A program made the translations under genes and the position numbers. From Paramecium sonneborni (Eukaryota; Ciliophora; Oligohymenophorea; Peniculida; Parameciidae): DNA of 64,000 nucleotides. The stretch lies in contig CAJJDN010000037.1 in NCBI GenBank assembly GCA_905182985.1, forward strand, positions 180,465 through 244,464, in the 5' to 3' direction. Below the pieces are notes generated by a model. The model did no database searches and was not told the origin of the DNA. It saw only the letters and a program-made list of their open reading frames with translations. Below, in pieces: positions 48,871 through 59,835 of the stretch (position 1 is the first letter of the stretch; each line of letters begins with the position of its first letter).

Positions 48871-51800
48871 ATGTCTGTTATATTCGATTAGTTAGATGTA
48901 TGCTTATTAATGAATACTTTAGAATATCTAATCACTTAGATTTAAATTTACTTAAGCAATCAAGTTAGGAGTCTCACTATATTACATTCAAAATTGTAAC
49001 TTAAAAAGGCTTGTAATTACCGACAATTAAATTGCATAATATAATGAATCAGAAGCTATACATGTTTTATAAAATGCATCTCAGATATGTTCTGATGGTA
49101 AAACTTTGTTTTGTTTGGAGAGTATAAAATTATGACAATTTTTAAGATAATGGTGACCTTTATTAAATTGATTAATAACCCAAACTGCTGGTCTCTGCTA
49201 AGAACTATATTACTATCACGCCCACTACTGCTATTGATCATTCTGGCCGAGGTTTTTACTGGAAAAATAATAAACCTATTTATTCTCATTGTAAACATAT
49301 TAGTACATATCAAGATAAAATGACTTTAATCACAAGTATCAATCTTATTTCATTTTATTAGTTGGAGGGAAGATTTTCAATATTGAAAATAATACACAAA
49401 TTCCTATCTAATAATTAAATGGATTGGGAATTAATGGATATTTTAAAAAATCTCTACTGTTTTAATTTGGAGGAATTGCTATTACAGAAAATGGTGATGC
49501 ATATTGTTATAATAGTAAAATGATTAAAATTAAAATATCCAATTTATAGGATATTTAAGCGAGCAATAGATTTATTTTTGGAATCTAAGGAAAATATATT
49601 TTATAATGGAATCTAGATGATTTTTAAAATCATTAATTTTTTGTCAATTAAACTTTATTTAAAAAAATGAATTATGGTCACGAAATACAAATTAATTATA
49701 AAAAAAAAGAATTTGAAGAGGTTAAATATATTTTCTCAGATTAATTTTCATTATTTTGTTGTGCCTCCATTAAATCAATTTTTAAATAAAATTAGAATGA
49801 ATAATCTATTTCAGCTATTGAAAAAACTTTTTGTCGAAGCACTGTTTAAAATTTAAAATAATAATTATTTGATCAATGGGATCCTCCTTCAAAAAAAAAA
49901 AATTAGGAAATCAGATAACCTAGACAACTTAGAGGAGAAAGAACAGAAAGATCAGAAACAAGCAATCGATAAACTGATAGAATAGAAAAAAAAGATGATA
50001 CTTCCTAATAACGTTAAGAATAAAGCCATCGATAATCCAATAATAATATACTTGATGTTTTATTTGATCGATCCAATAAAGAGGAAAATTTTGTAAAAAA
50101 AGATTAGGAACAAATTGTCTTATAAATTGATCCAAATTTTAGTTTTAAAAATAGTTTAAAAAAGTAAACTGAAATATTAGCTCCTCTCGAAATTTCAAAA
50201 TTAAATTTGAATGATAATATTTCAAAATCCGAAAAGTCTTTATTATCTAACAAATAAAATGCTTAAATAACTTAAGTAGAATAAATTAAGTTATAATAAT
50301 AGGAACAGAAATAATAAAAACTTGAGCCCTCAGTTGATTAAAAATAATAATAAAAAATCAAGGTTTAAAGTAAGGAAGAGGAATAAATTTTATGCAATTA
50401 AAAGGAATAATAATTAAAATAAAATATAGAATAATAATAATAGATTGAATAATAATAAAAACTTGAAGAATAATAAAAAATAGAATAATAATAAAAATTT
50501 GAAAAACAATAAAAAGCAGAATAATAATAATAATAATAGTAGCAATAATAATTAAATTCTATTAATTTGCCCAAAAAAGGCACTGACGAAATTAAGTAAC
50601 CATCTAAACTATTAGAATAATACAAAAAATAATTCGATTTAATTTTATAATCAAATTATGAATAGACAATTAAAAATTAAGAATAAATGTAGAATAATTA
50701 AATGAACAAATTAAATTATTAAGAAAATCTTAGCACTTAATAAAATATAATTAGCTAAAAATTATCATAAATTAGAGAGATATATGATTAACCAAAATTT
50801 AAGACTTAAAATAATAGCTTATATACTTTAGATGAAGAAAGTTCAGTTGAATAAAGTATGTGTTTTGAAGAAGAAGAAAAAGGTAGATTATAATTAAAAA
50901 GATAAGCATTATAAATTTAAGATGTATTTGATAATAAACCTGAGTGTAAGCCAGCATCAAAAAAATAATAATAGTTTTCAATAAAAGATTTTTAGTCTTA
51001 AACATTATCTTAAGAAAATTAAATATAATCTCCACAAATTTACGCAGCTGAATTATAATTACCTCCTATTTAATCAACATTAAATAATTTCTTTAGTAAA
51101 TTATAATCAAAACCAGAAAAATCAATAGATGAAGTTCTCAATTTATAAACATAAAAAGAAGAAATCTTAGATAATATTCAATAACCAAGTCTTAAAGAAT
51201 AAACATCTAGTGTTGAGGTAAAGGAAAACAAAAAAATAAAATCTTTCTTAAAACCTGAATAAATGTAATAGCAAAAATAAAAAAATACAGTTGAGGTAAT
51301 GGATTAATAATCAGTTATTGATTATTAAAATAATAGCGACTTTATAGATTAATAACAAGATAGTTTCATGTAGATTTTATAAACTGAAAAAAAATAATAA
51401 GAATGCAATAAGATATAAAATATAATGTCAATTTTTGATTAAATTCAAATATAACCAAAAAGAAAAAGTCCTCCTAAATTGAGTTTGTTTAAAAAACAAG
51501 ATTAAGAAAATAAGTTTAAAAAAATTGATATTATATAAGATTCAGATGGATAATTAGATGAAAATTTAGCAGAAATAAAAAAAATTCTCATAGAAAAGAA
51601 CCAAAAAATAATAGAAAAAAAGTAATCTCCTTCAAAAAGCATAATTAAATTACATAAAACTTTAGTTACATTTTCTGAAGATATTTCACAGGAAGAGGTT
51701 GAAGATAGAGTGATGTAAATTGTAAAAATAGATTAAAATCTATAAACTATTAATAACAAGCCTTCTCCAATAAAATCTAAATCTCCATTTAAAGACAATA

Positions 51801-52549
51801 ATATTTCATCTAGTAAAAACAATTCTCTTTAATTAAGCGAATAGAAAGCCTTGATTAAGATTAATTAAAATGCTGATATAAAACAACATAGTTTTGATAT
51901 TAAAATTCCAGTTAATCAACTTGAACAGAAATAGGGATTATCACATGTGAAGGCTTAACAATTAAATTGTAATACATAAAGGCCAGAAAAAATATATACA
52001 CCTTTAAGAAGCAGAAGAAATAGTTCTGCAAGAGGATCAAGTATTGAAACTAATAGATTTAAATAGTTACAGATTGAAACTTAAATAGTGGTCCCAGGAA
52101 TTTAGAGTTAAACTCCTTAAATAAATAATTTTGAAATTTTAGATTTAAGTAATGCAATGTATCATATTGATTTAACTCTCATGGAAGAAAGTACAAAACA
52201 TACTCCAGTTGCTTAGATTATTAATGTACTTAATAAAAATTAACAATCTAATTAAAAAACTCTTAAAGAACCTCAATTAATTAGAGTTTCATCAACCTCT
52301 TAAATTCCACCTTCTCTAAGAACTAATAGCGTTGGACCAATAAGTAAAAAAACAGAGGCATCTCCTATCAAAGTTTAAAGAAATGCTAAAAATACATAAT
52401 CTTCAAAAAGTGTTAATGATGAAACAATTAATTTGAAAAAAAAAAAATAAGATATTATTTTAAGGAAATTATTCTTTAGATTGGATATTCAGCTTAAACT
52501 TATAAAATTAGAGTTTATGTTTAACATGAAACAGAAAATCACAAAATGA
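48871..52549 (+). CDS. Large protein with RCC1-like beta-propeller N terminus and Gln-rich disordered body
   Basis: 1200 residues. Residues about 40-330 read as a beta-propeller of RCC1-like type (KTLFCLENNGDLYQID; GGIAITENGDAYCYN; FIFGIQGKYILQW). The rest is Gln/Lys/Ser/Asn-rich and probably disordered, with a dense Q/K/E block and many Ser-Pro sites (PSPIKSKSPF; SPPKLSLFKK). Introns at 48898-48922, 49122-49146 and 49336-49361; the remaining 3603 bases are exactly 1201 codons with no TGA, although hundreds are TAA or TAG. It starts 28 bp after the dehydratase stop. Propeller call moderate; a cytoskeletal or signalling scaffold is possible. Confidence 0.75.
50280..50560 (+). repeat. Low-complexity poly-Gln coding tract
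   Basis: Dominated by TAA/TAG runs separated by GAA, AAA and ATA, encoding Q-rich units such as EQQQKLEEQQKIEQQQKFEK. It lies inside the large propeller gene. Irregular unit length suggests replication slippage. Confidence 0.85.
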
Positions 52550-53762
52550 TAAATTTATTTTATTATTCTTAGTACTAATTTTAAATGTTTCATTTTCATA
52601 TGGTTAAATCTGAGAAGCAAAAAAATATTTCCATTTTTTTACATTATATTTATTACTGACAACTTTCATCATCTACATCTATATAAAATCGTTAATAAAT
52701 GTTTAAATTGGTTTTAAATTTATAATAATAACCCTTTACACACTATCAATATATCAAATGTGTAATCATTATTTTTTATTAAATATTTCCCTTTATTTGC
52801 TATCTTTTCACAATATAAATAAAATAAATTGATGATTTATCTTAAAGATATTTATGTAATCCAAAATTTAGAAGTTAATTTTCTTATGATTTTGTATTTC
52901 TGTTAATTTCTAGGGTAAAAGAAAATAATTTTTCTTGCATACTAAAACATACTAATGGGATTTTCTCATAATTATTTGGAAATTCAGCTAAAAAAGAATT
53001 CTTGAGTATCTTTATTAATTATTAAAGTTTTATGTGTATATTCTACAAAAATATATTTCGAAAAAATATTTAAAAAAAGATTTTCATATTTCATATTTAA
53101 ATTAAAGGTCTATGTGTCATCACTTTAAAGTTATATAATTAATAAAATTAAATTATCTTAGAATAACTTATATTTTCATTAGAATCTCAAAAAACTAAAC
53201 TTTATGATTCAATTTATTTTTTTTAATAATTTGATTAAAAAAAATTTAGAATGATTTCTTATTTTAATGGTTTATTAGATGTTAAGAATAATTTAAAAAA
53301 CAATAATAATTTATATATAATTTACTTTATCTATATTCTTTGTAATAAAAACTTTCATTTTTGATTAAAGAATTAACAAAAAGGTTATATTCTTAGAATA
53401 AATAACTTCCAACTTTTTATTCGTTTCATTTTACAAAAATTGCACTATATTAACAAGAGATTTCATTCAAAAAAGATAAAGCATTCATCATCAAGAACTC
53501 AAGTAATATCCGCGAATCATATACATACTAAATTTAGTGCTTTTAAATTAAATTAACTGTATATTAAACAAACTTATCTTATAAACTAAATTTAACAATG
53601 ATTTATGGAATAGGATTTAAAAGGATATCCTAAAAATTATAGTATGTATCAATAGGCCACTAAGAAATTATAAAAAATAAAAAAAAATTTAAGTAAATTT
53701 AGTTGATTTTATTTATATATTTACTAATTAAAGAAAAATATATTAATATAAATTATAATAAA
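52550..53762. other. Long spacer, no supported gene
   Basis: About 1.2 kb. Most is A+T runs. Near 53400-53700 short open pieces occur on both strands with fairly natural composition, for example SRILLEFLMMNALSFLNEI on the - strand, but none has a start, splice structure or domain I can support. Confidence 0.45.
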
Positions 53763-54114
53763 ATGTCAGACGTCGACATAGAAGACACGATTAACAGAAT
53801 TAAAAATCATAAATCAGTATAAGGCATTGTGATTGTAAATAATGAAGGGACGATTACAAGAACAACCTATCTTAATGAGAAAAAGGATGAAGGTAACTGT
53901 TATATTTGATGATAAATAAGGTGACACAATAGCAAAATCTATTCCTATTTTAGCATAGAAAGCTCGATCTTTGGTACGTGATTTGGACCCAACAAATGAT
54001 TTAGCATTTTTAAGGATAAAATCAAAGTTAAATGAAATCCTCATTGCACCTGACAAAGACCTTTTATTAATAGTAATTTAAGGACCTAAAAAATAAGGAG
54101 AAGATGATTAATGA
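53763..54114 (+). CDS. Dynein light chain roadblock/LC7
   Basis: 107 residues, the normal length for the family. It opens [20 protein letters not shown] and continues [38 protein letters not shown]-equivalent [20 protein letters not shown]: a near full-length match to roadblock/LC7 (DYNLRB). It sits at the base of cytoplasmic and ciliary dynein motors, bridging intermediate chains. One 28-nt intron at 53893-53920 leaves exactly 108 codons. The convergent neighbour's stop is 19 bp away. Confidence 0.95.
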
Positions 54115-54133
54115 TGAAATATATATATTAATA

Positions 54134-55232
54134 TCATTTAAATAGGTCTGGCTAAACTAATAAAATATTAAACATTAATACATAATTTCATAATAATTCG
54201 ATCTGTGACATATTAATCTCCATTACTTTTAGTTTTAATAGCACTAAATCTACCTTTCCAAGAAATAGATAGTTTTTCTTTTTGTTATGGTATAATATAA
54301 GCATTTTCTTCTTTTTAAGCAATATCAATTTTTTCTTGAAAGTGATTTAATGTAAGATGAGAATTATGTAAATCATTTCTAGAGATTTTTGATTAGCTTT
54401 AAGATTTAATAAAAGTTCTAGATTGATACATAATGTCACTTTCTTTATGTTCTGATTAGTATTATTGATATTGATGTATACTTTTAATTTCTCTATCTTC
54501 TAAGGGGACGAGATTTCTAATTTCAGAAGGTTCTCTAGAGTTATTATTTCCAAAAGGGAGAGTTTTAGGTAATAATTAAGATTTGATTCTGCTCCTCCTA
54601 AGCAAAGTGAGATTAGGAGGAGGTATTTCTTCTTTATTTATAACTTTGACACTATTGATATGATTAGTAAAGTTTCTTTATTTAGTGCTTTTACGATGTT
54701 CAAGCACTTTAATCTTCTTCAAATTTTATACAAAATTAAAATCATTCATAGATCCTGTAATATGTTTAATAGGTTTATCTATTTAGTGTTTGTTATTAAA
54801 AGATTGTTATTTAACAAATTCGATTGCACTTTCAACTGTGGCATCAGATCGCTATCTCATAACATTATTATAAAAAGGTTTTTATAATGTACGAGGCAAT
54901 TAAGCATAACCATCAAATTTATCAGGTTAAGGTATATAAAATGGAGGAAATTATGTTAATGATTCTATACTACAAGGATAATGACATGGATCAGGTTATA
55001 GAATTCTACTTTTAAATCCTTATTTGCCAGTGTAATCTAAACTAAATTTCTTGATGAAATCCCCAGTTTTTGTTATCTCTTATGTAGCTCCATTCTCATT
55101 ATTTATAAGAAAAAACTTGCCAGTCTCGTATTCTTTACTATTAATAGGCTATCTATATACCGAATCAGATGGGAAGCCATTTACAAAAAATAAAAATATA
55201 TAATCAATATTCACTATTACGTTCAGACACAT
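54134..55232 (-). CDS. Hypothetical Pro/Arg-rich protein (357 residues)
   Basis: Not recognised. A hydrophobic N-terminal segment (VIVNIDYIFLFFV) precedes conserved-looking polar blocks: GFPSDSVYRQPINSKEYETG, PDPCHYPCSIESL, RRSRIKSQLLPKTLPFG and EIRNLVPLEDREIKSI. A 25-nt intron at 54157-54181 directs the last codons to a TGA just beside the roadblock gene and leaves exactly 358 codons. The ATG lies inside the end of the next gene (29-bp overlap), so the true start may differ. Placement among ciliary genes hints at a ciliary role, but that is inference. Confidence 0.6.
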
Positions 55233-57365
55233 AATCTCTTCTTAAAACAGAAAATGCTAGATCACTATTTACTTCCAAAAAGTCTTTTTTAGTCTATAAA
55301 ATCTCTTATTCTTTTTTCTCTTTATCTTATTTAATCTTTCTTTAATTTTCTGATAAAAAGTCATTTTTATCAGTTACAATCTAAATTGCAGGAGATCTTA
55401 TTTATTAAGATGTTTCTTCTAAAGATTCTAATTATTATTCTCTTTTTTTAAGAGTCTCAACAAAATCAATCAAACGGTCTTTTTCTTCCTTTCCTTTTCC
55501 ATAATATGTACACATTATAACTTATATATCTTCTCTAACTCTTTTTATTTTCTCTTAATCCATTCTTTCTTTTATCATTTATATTTCTCTAATCTTATCT
55601 TATAGTTTATTTAATTCTAATGAACTTTTACTTATAGCTAATCCTTAATCACTAAATGGTAAATTCTTAGCATGACCTAAATAATGTTTCAAACCCAAAG
55701 ATTCTGCCTATTCTTTTGGAATTAAATATTTTGTTTTCTTTATCATATTATCTTTATCATTCACTTAAACTTTTATTATTGTTGGTAATTAAAATCCTGC
55801 TTATTAATGTTATTAAAGAGATATTCTATTCAATTTACCTCTTTTCAAAAAATATTTATCATCTTATACTGTTGTTAATGTGAATTCTTAAAAAAATTTC
55901 AATTAATCAGTATCAAATTATTTGAGTTTATCAAAAAATTTACTATGAAATCTTAATTATACTTTAGCCTCTTTTTATGAAAAATCTTAAAATAAATTAA
56001 CACAATTACTTTAACTCATAAATTTAGATACTTCTGCTTCAATTTATTAAGGTGTCAATATTATCCTTTTGTTTTTTAATTGTTAATTTCTTAATGAATC
56101 TATTTTATTATAAACATGAAAACAAAATTGACAAACTGTTTCTTATTTATAGAAATTTGATATTTTCAAATGTTTAAAAAAAGTATTATTTGTAATATCT
56201 CCTAATGAATAATCTATAATATAGAATATGACTTACATATTCTTAATTTGAATATTAATTATTCAGTAGGTGGTTTATTTAAATAAGGTTCTAACATTTT
56301 TATTGTTTTAAATCTTTCAATCATATCTAAAAATATAGACTTATATGTAATTTTTTTATGTGTTTCTTTTTCTCCTGCCATTATAAATAAAGAAAACTAT
56401 TCATCAAATTCATCATAAAATATATTATTTGTAGCATAATGACAATACAAACCAGCACATTTATCAAAATTATGAACCTATTATTTAACTGGATATAAAG
56501 TAGCTATTTCAACAGGTTCCCCATCAGAATGAAATTAAATATTATCTAAACCTGTTAGATATATTTATAAATCTCCTTCAGTCATAAAAAACTCTACTTA
56601 TAATAATGATATTGATCTCTATAGTCTACTTTCTAAAAATCTTAGTAAACTGAAAGCAAAATGTTCACATTTTACATTTTATTGAGCAGCCAAAGATTTA
56701 TCAAATTCTTCTTTTAAATAAACAGGTTTCTTTACAATATTTTCTTATTTAGAGAACTCCTCTTTTTATAATGGTGTTTAAGCAAATCTCTTTCTATTAA
56801 CTCTAAATTTAGGTTGATCATCAATTTATTCTTTTAAAACTGTTACTTAATATATATGTTTTGGTGATTTTGTTATTCCACAACCTATAATTTTAGTCCA
56901 ATTAGTTATAATTTCTGATTTTTCATTAGCATTTTTAAAAAGTTCATTAGCTACATCCTATGAAACTGCTCTATAAATACGTCCTGTAATAATGACTAAT
57001 AATATTACCTTAAGTTAATTTCTATTCAAAATGAAAGATATAGCATTTACATATAGTTTTCTATTCTTCGCATTTACAAGGTGGAACCATCTATACTTAA
57101 TCCAAATTGTCAGATTATATATATTCACTTAATCTATTTATATTCTTGGCTCTACAATATGTACCAAAAACTCTCCATTTTAGCCATTCATCATCATGTG
57201 TTTTTATACAGTGCTTTAGAAGTTTATCATTAGGATTACTTTATCATCCATATAAAACCATAATTTAGGTTCGCCTTATTTCAAAATTATTGTGTCAAAT
57301 ATTTTAAATCCAACTGAATACATAGTTTCAAAGATCTTAGAATACTACTAATAGAATTTATTCAT
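55204..57365 (-). CDS. Hypothetical protein (695 residues)
   Basis: Not recognised, but clearly coding. N-terminal half: KLWFYMDDKHCIKTHDDEWL, WRVFGTYCRAKNI, a Cys-rich patch (VPPCKCEEQKTICKCYIF), then TNWTKIIGCGITKSPKHIYQ. Middle: EHFAFSLLRFLESRLQRSIS and KCAGLYCHYATNNIFYDEFD. C-terminal ~250 residues are helical and charged (LNKLQDKIREIQMIKERMDQ). Introns: 57184-57209, 56996-57020 and 56213-56235 approximately (26, 25, 23 nt), giving exactly 696 codons. The start is the ATG of MNKFYQQYSKIFET, 61 bp from the divergent TMEM17 start. Confidence 0.7.
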
Positions 57366-57426
57366 TTACAGGTTACAACATTTAAATTAACCATGGAGTA
57401 AGATCTTCTTATTACATTTTTTTAAT

Positions 57427-58136
57427 ATGTAAAATAATAAACAAAGTATAAGACATATTATTTACGGATCAACTTCCTATCCTCGTCCTAGAGCTACTCG
57501 CTTTTTAGAATCATAACTTACTGCTAGTTTGTTATTGTAGAAATTACTATATTTCAATGCATATTTTTCCTTATTATTCTTATACATCACTTTAGGTATT
57601 AATATTCAAAGAGTAAAATTTATGCATTCATCCTATTTAGCTTTGGATTGTTAAATCTAATTTAATGGATACATTGAATTTAGTATTATTACTAATCTGG
57701 GCTGTATTAGAAGGTTTTCGTTTATCAAACGGATATAGCGGCAATATTAAAGAATAAGTATTAATGATCTATTTACTTAAGTTCCCAGAGTTATTTTCAT
57801 TTGTCCTTATCACTATTGTATCTCTTGCGCTTGAAGTGATGCAATATGTAATCCCTACTCTTAATTATCCAATGTAATTAGGATTAGTAATAATTCAAAC
57901 TGTTTTATACTTTTGTGAAATAGTGATTGCTATATCGTCATTATGTACTTAAAATAAGTCATAATTGGCATTAATGAGCTTGAGAGTTCCAAAAACTGAA
58001 AATGATTATCAAATTAAGAAACGTATTGAAGTAATATGGATGTGTGAACATCTAGGATTTAAGAATAAAATAAGAAGAGAAGTAACGTTTAGTAGAATAA
58101 GAGTAAGAACGTTTAGCCTATCCAAATAATTATTGA
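57427..58136 (+). CDS. TMEM17-like ciliary transition-zone membrane protein
   Basis: 219 residues with four hydrophobic segments. The order LQKLLYFNAYFSLLFLY, LIWAVLEGFRLSNGYSGNI, FPELFSFVLITIVSLALEV and GLVIIQTVLYFCEIVIAI matches TMEM17, in which E-x-x-R-L-x-x-G-Y-x-G-N follows TM2. TMEM17 is part of the MKS/transition-zone complex gating entry to cilia. Introns at 57613-57640 and 58082-58103 leave exactly 220 codons; the second gives a short polar tail (EQERLAYPNNY), ending 9 bp before the convergent gene's stop. Confidence 0.82.
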
Positions 58137-58145
58137 AATATTAAT

Positions 58146-59406
58146 TCAAAGCTTCTAATATAAACTCATTTTTTTAATTAACATTCTTTCTCTATCTGTT
58201 GACTAATCGATAATTTATTTTTGTTCAAGCTTATTTTTATTAATACCATATTTACCAATTTCTTTTAATAATCTCTATTATTTTAATCAATATTCTATTA
58301 TAACTATTAGATTCTTTATTTAAATGAAATTTCCATCGATGAAAACTCTTCTCTCAAAGCAGCTTCATATGATTATTCAAACTCTTCAGTTGTCTTGTAT
58401 TTAGTAACAAATCTTTTATATAAGTCATCCTATAGAATAATTATATTATTTCACTTTTTGACTCTTCATATATTCATTTTTCTTATTTAATTCAATTATT
58501 TCATTACTTGCATTTGTTAATTTTTATTATACTTCACTTAATTTTAATCCTAACTATAAATTTTCCTATTAATTAATATGAAATTATATATTTTACATCT
58601 CTTAACATAGTAACTAGATTCTAATAACTATCTTTAACTTCATCAATTATTTTATTATAATATTAAGCAGGATTTGGAGGTAATTCAACTGTTATCTAAC
58701 TCAATTAACTTTAGCTTAAAGTGGTTGAATTTGAAAGTTAATCTTACAATTTCTTGCATTGACCTTATAATGATTTTATTTCATTCAATAGTTTAATATT
58801 TTAGTCTTTTAATTCATATAACCTTTTTTAAGTAATACCTTCTCCATTTGTTTAGTTCAGATCCTCCTTTTTTTAAACTAAATATTCAATTATCTCTAAA
58901 TTCAATAGACTCATTAAGAACCTATTTGGCAATATACCTTGAGATGCTATTTTTTAAAAATAGTTTGATTAGAAGTTAACAAAACATTATTCGTATTATA
59001 AATAATGTATACATTGTAGCTCTGTAATTTTATTGACATAGAAGTCAAAATTTTATATCATATTGTACAATTTAACAACAGTCTCATTTGCATCTGAACA
59101 ATTGCAAATTTGAATAACTCTTTAAGGATCTAAACATTTATCATTCATTTTAATATTTGATATCCATTATTTTATTTTTTAAGTGTGAGTTGAACTTAAT
59201 CTAGATTATTGAATGCCTAATTTATTCAATTTAGAGATCTCATCTTCAATATTTAATAGATCCATCTTAAGTGAAGTTTAATAAGCTTATTCACTCATTT
59301 CATATGGAATTATGCTAACAATTTATTCCTAATATGCACTTTGTGGACGAAAAGAATGGGATGATCTTAATTTAAGTGTCTTAAAACCTGTTCCAGTTTT
59401 ATTCAT
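58146..59406 (-). CDS. Coiled-coil protein (392 residues)
   Basis: Function not recognised. N-terminal ~60 residues are basic (TGFKTLKLRSSHSFRPQSA). Several helical blocks follow: DEISKLNKLGIQQSRLSS, EIIEYLVQKKEDLNQ, RLYELKDQNIKLLNEIKSLQ, and a coiled-coil C terminus (KLSEVQQKLTNASNEIIELN; EREEFSSMEI-like region). Introns at 58566-58596, 58430-58454 and 58230-58255 leave exactly 393 codons. A second in-frame ATG three codons upstream (59415) is an alternative start. It is divergent from acylphosphatase and adjoins TMEM17. Confidence 0.75.
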
Positions 59407-59424
59407 TTATAACATAAAATTAAA

Positions 59425-59817
59425 ATGATAAAGAAGTATTTTAGCTTTGATTTTCAAGTTATAGGAAAAGTATAAGGTAATGTAATTCATGAGTCTAAAT
59501 AGGAGTATTTTTTAGAAAATATACAAAAGAACAAGGAACTAATTTGGGATTGGTAGGATGGGTTGAAAATTAAAAAGATGGATCAGTCAAAGGGGTAGCT
59601 TAAGGTGATCAAAAAAAATGTGAAGAAATGTAAAACAATTTATGATTTCTAAAATTATTAGGATTCATTGGTTGTCTAACATTGGATCTCCAAAAAGCAG
59701 GTAAATAATTTTGAATTAAATAATAGAATTGAAAAGATGATCAAAACAAATGAGAGAGAGATTGATAAATTATAATATAAGGATTTTTCAGTAAGAGATG
59801 ATAAAAAATAGAAGTGA
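59425..59817 (+). CDS. Acylphosphatase
   Basis: 102 residues, the usual length. The catalytic loop GKVQGVFFRKYT holds the phosphate-binding Arg, and GLVGWVENQKDGSVKGVAQG holds the Asn that positions water. WLSNIGSPKSRIEKM matches the conserved end of the fold. It hydrolyses acyl phosphates such as 1,3-bisphosphoglycerate. Introns at 59477-59502, 59630-59661 and 59701-59726 are all needed; the first creates VQGV-FFR, and the total is exactly 103 codons. The stop is 18 bp before the next ATG on the same strand. Confidence 0.93.
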
Positions 59818-59835
59818 TTTTATAATATAATAATT

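Noticed and set aside
49056..49323. Overlapping frames on both strands
   Set aside because: Both are shadows of the propeller gene exon, whose frame matches the domain and closes with small introns.
49891..49902. Frameshift at a 12-A run in the propeller gene
   Set aside because: Recounting bases showed the frame continues unbroken through the run.
50280..50560. Non-coding microsatellite
   Set aside because: It is in frame in a 1201-codon model with no TGA, so it is a coding poly-Gln tract.
53814..54056. 80-residue minus-strand frame
   Set aside because: Antisense of the roadblock light chain, which is a clear full-length match.
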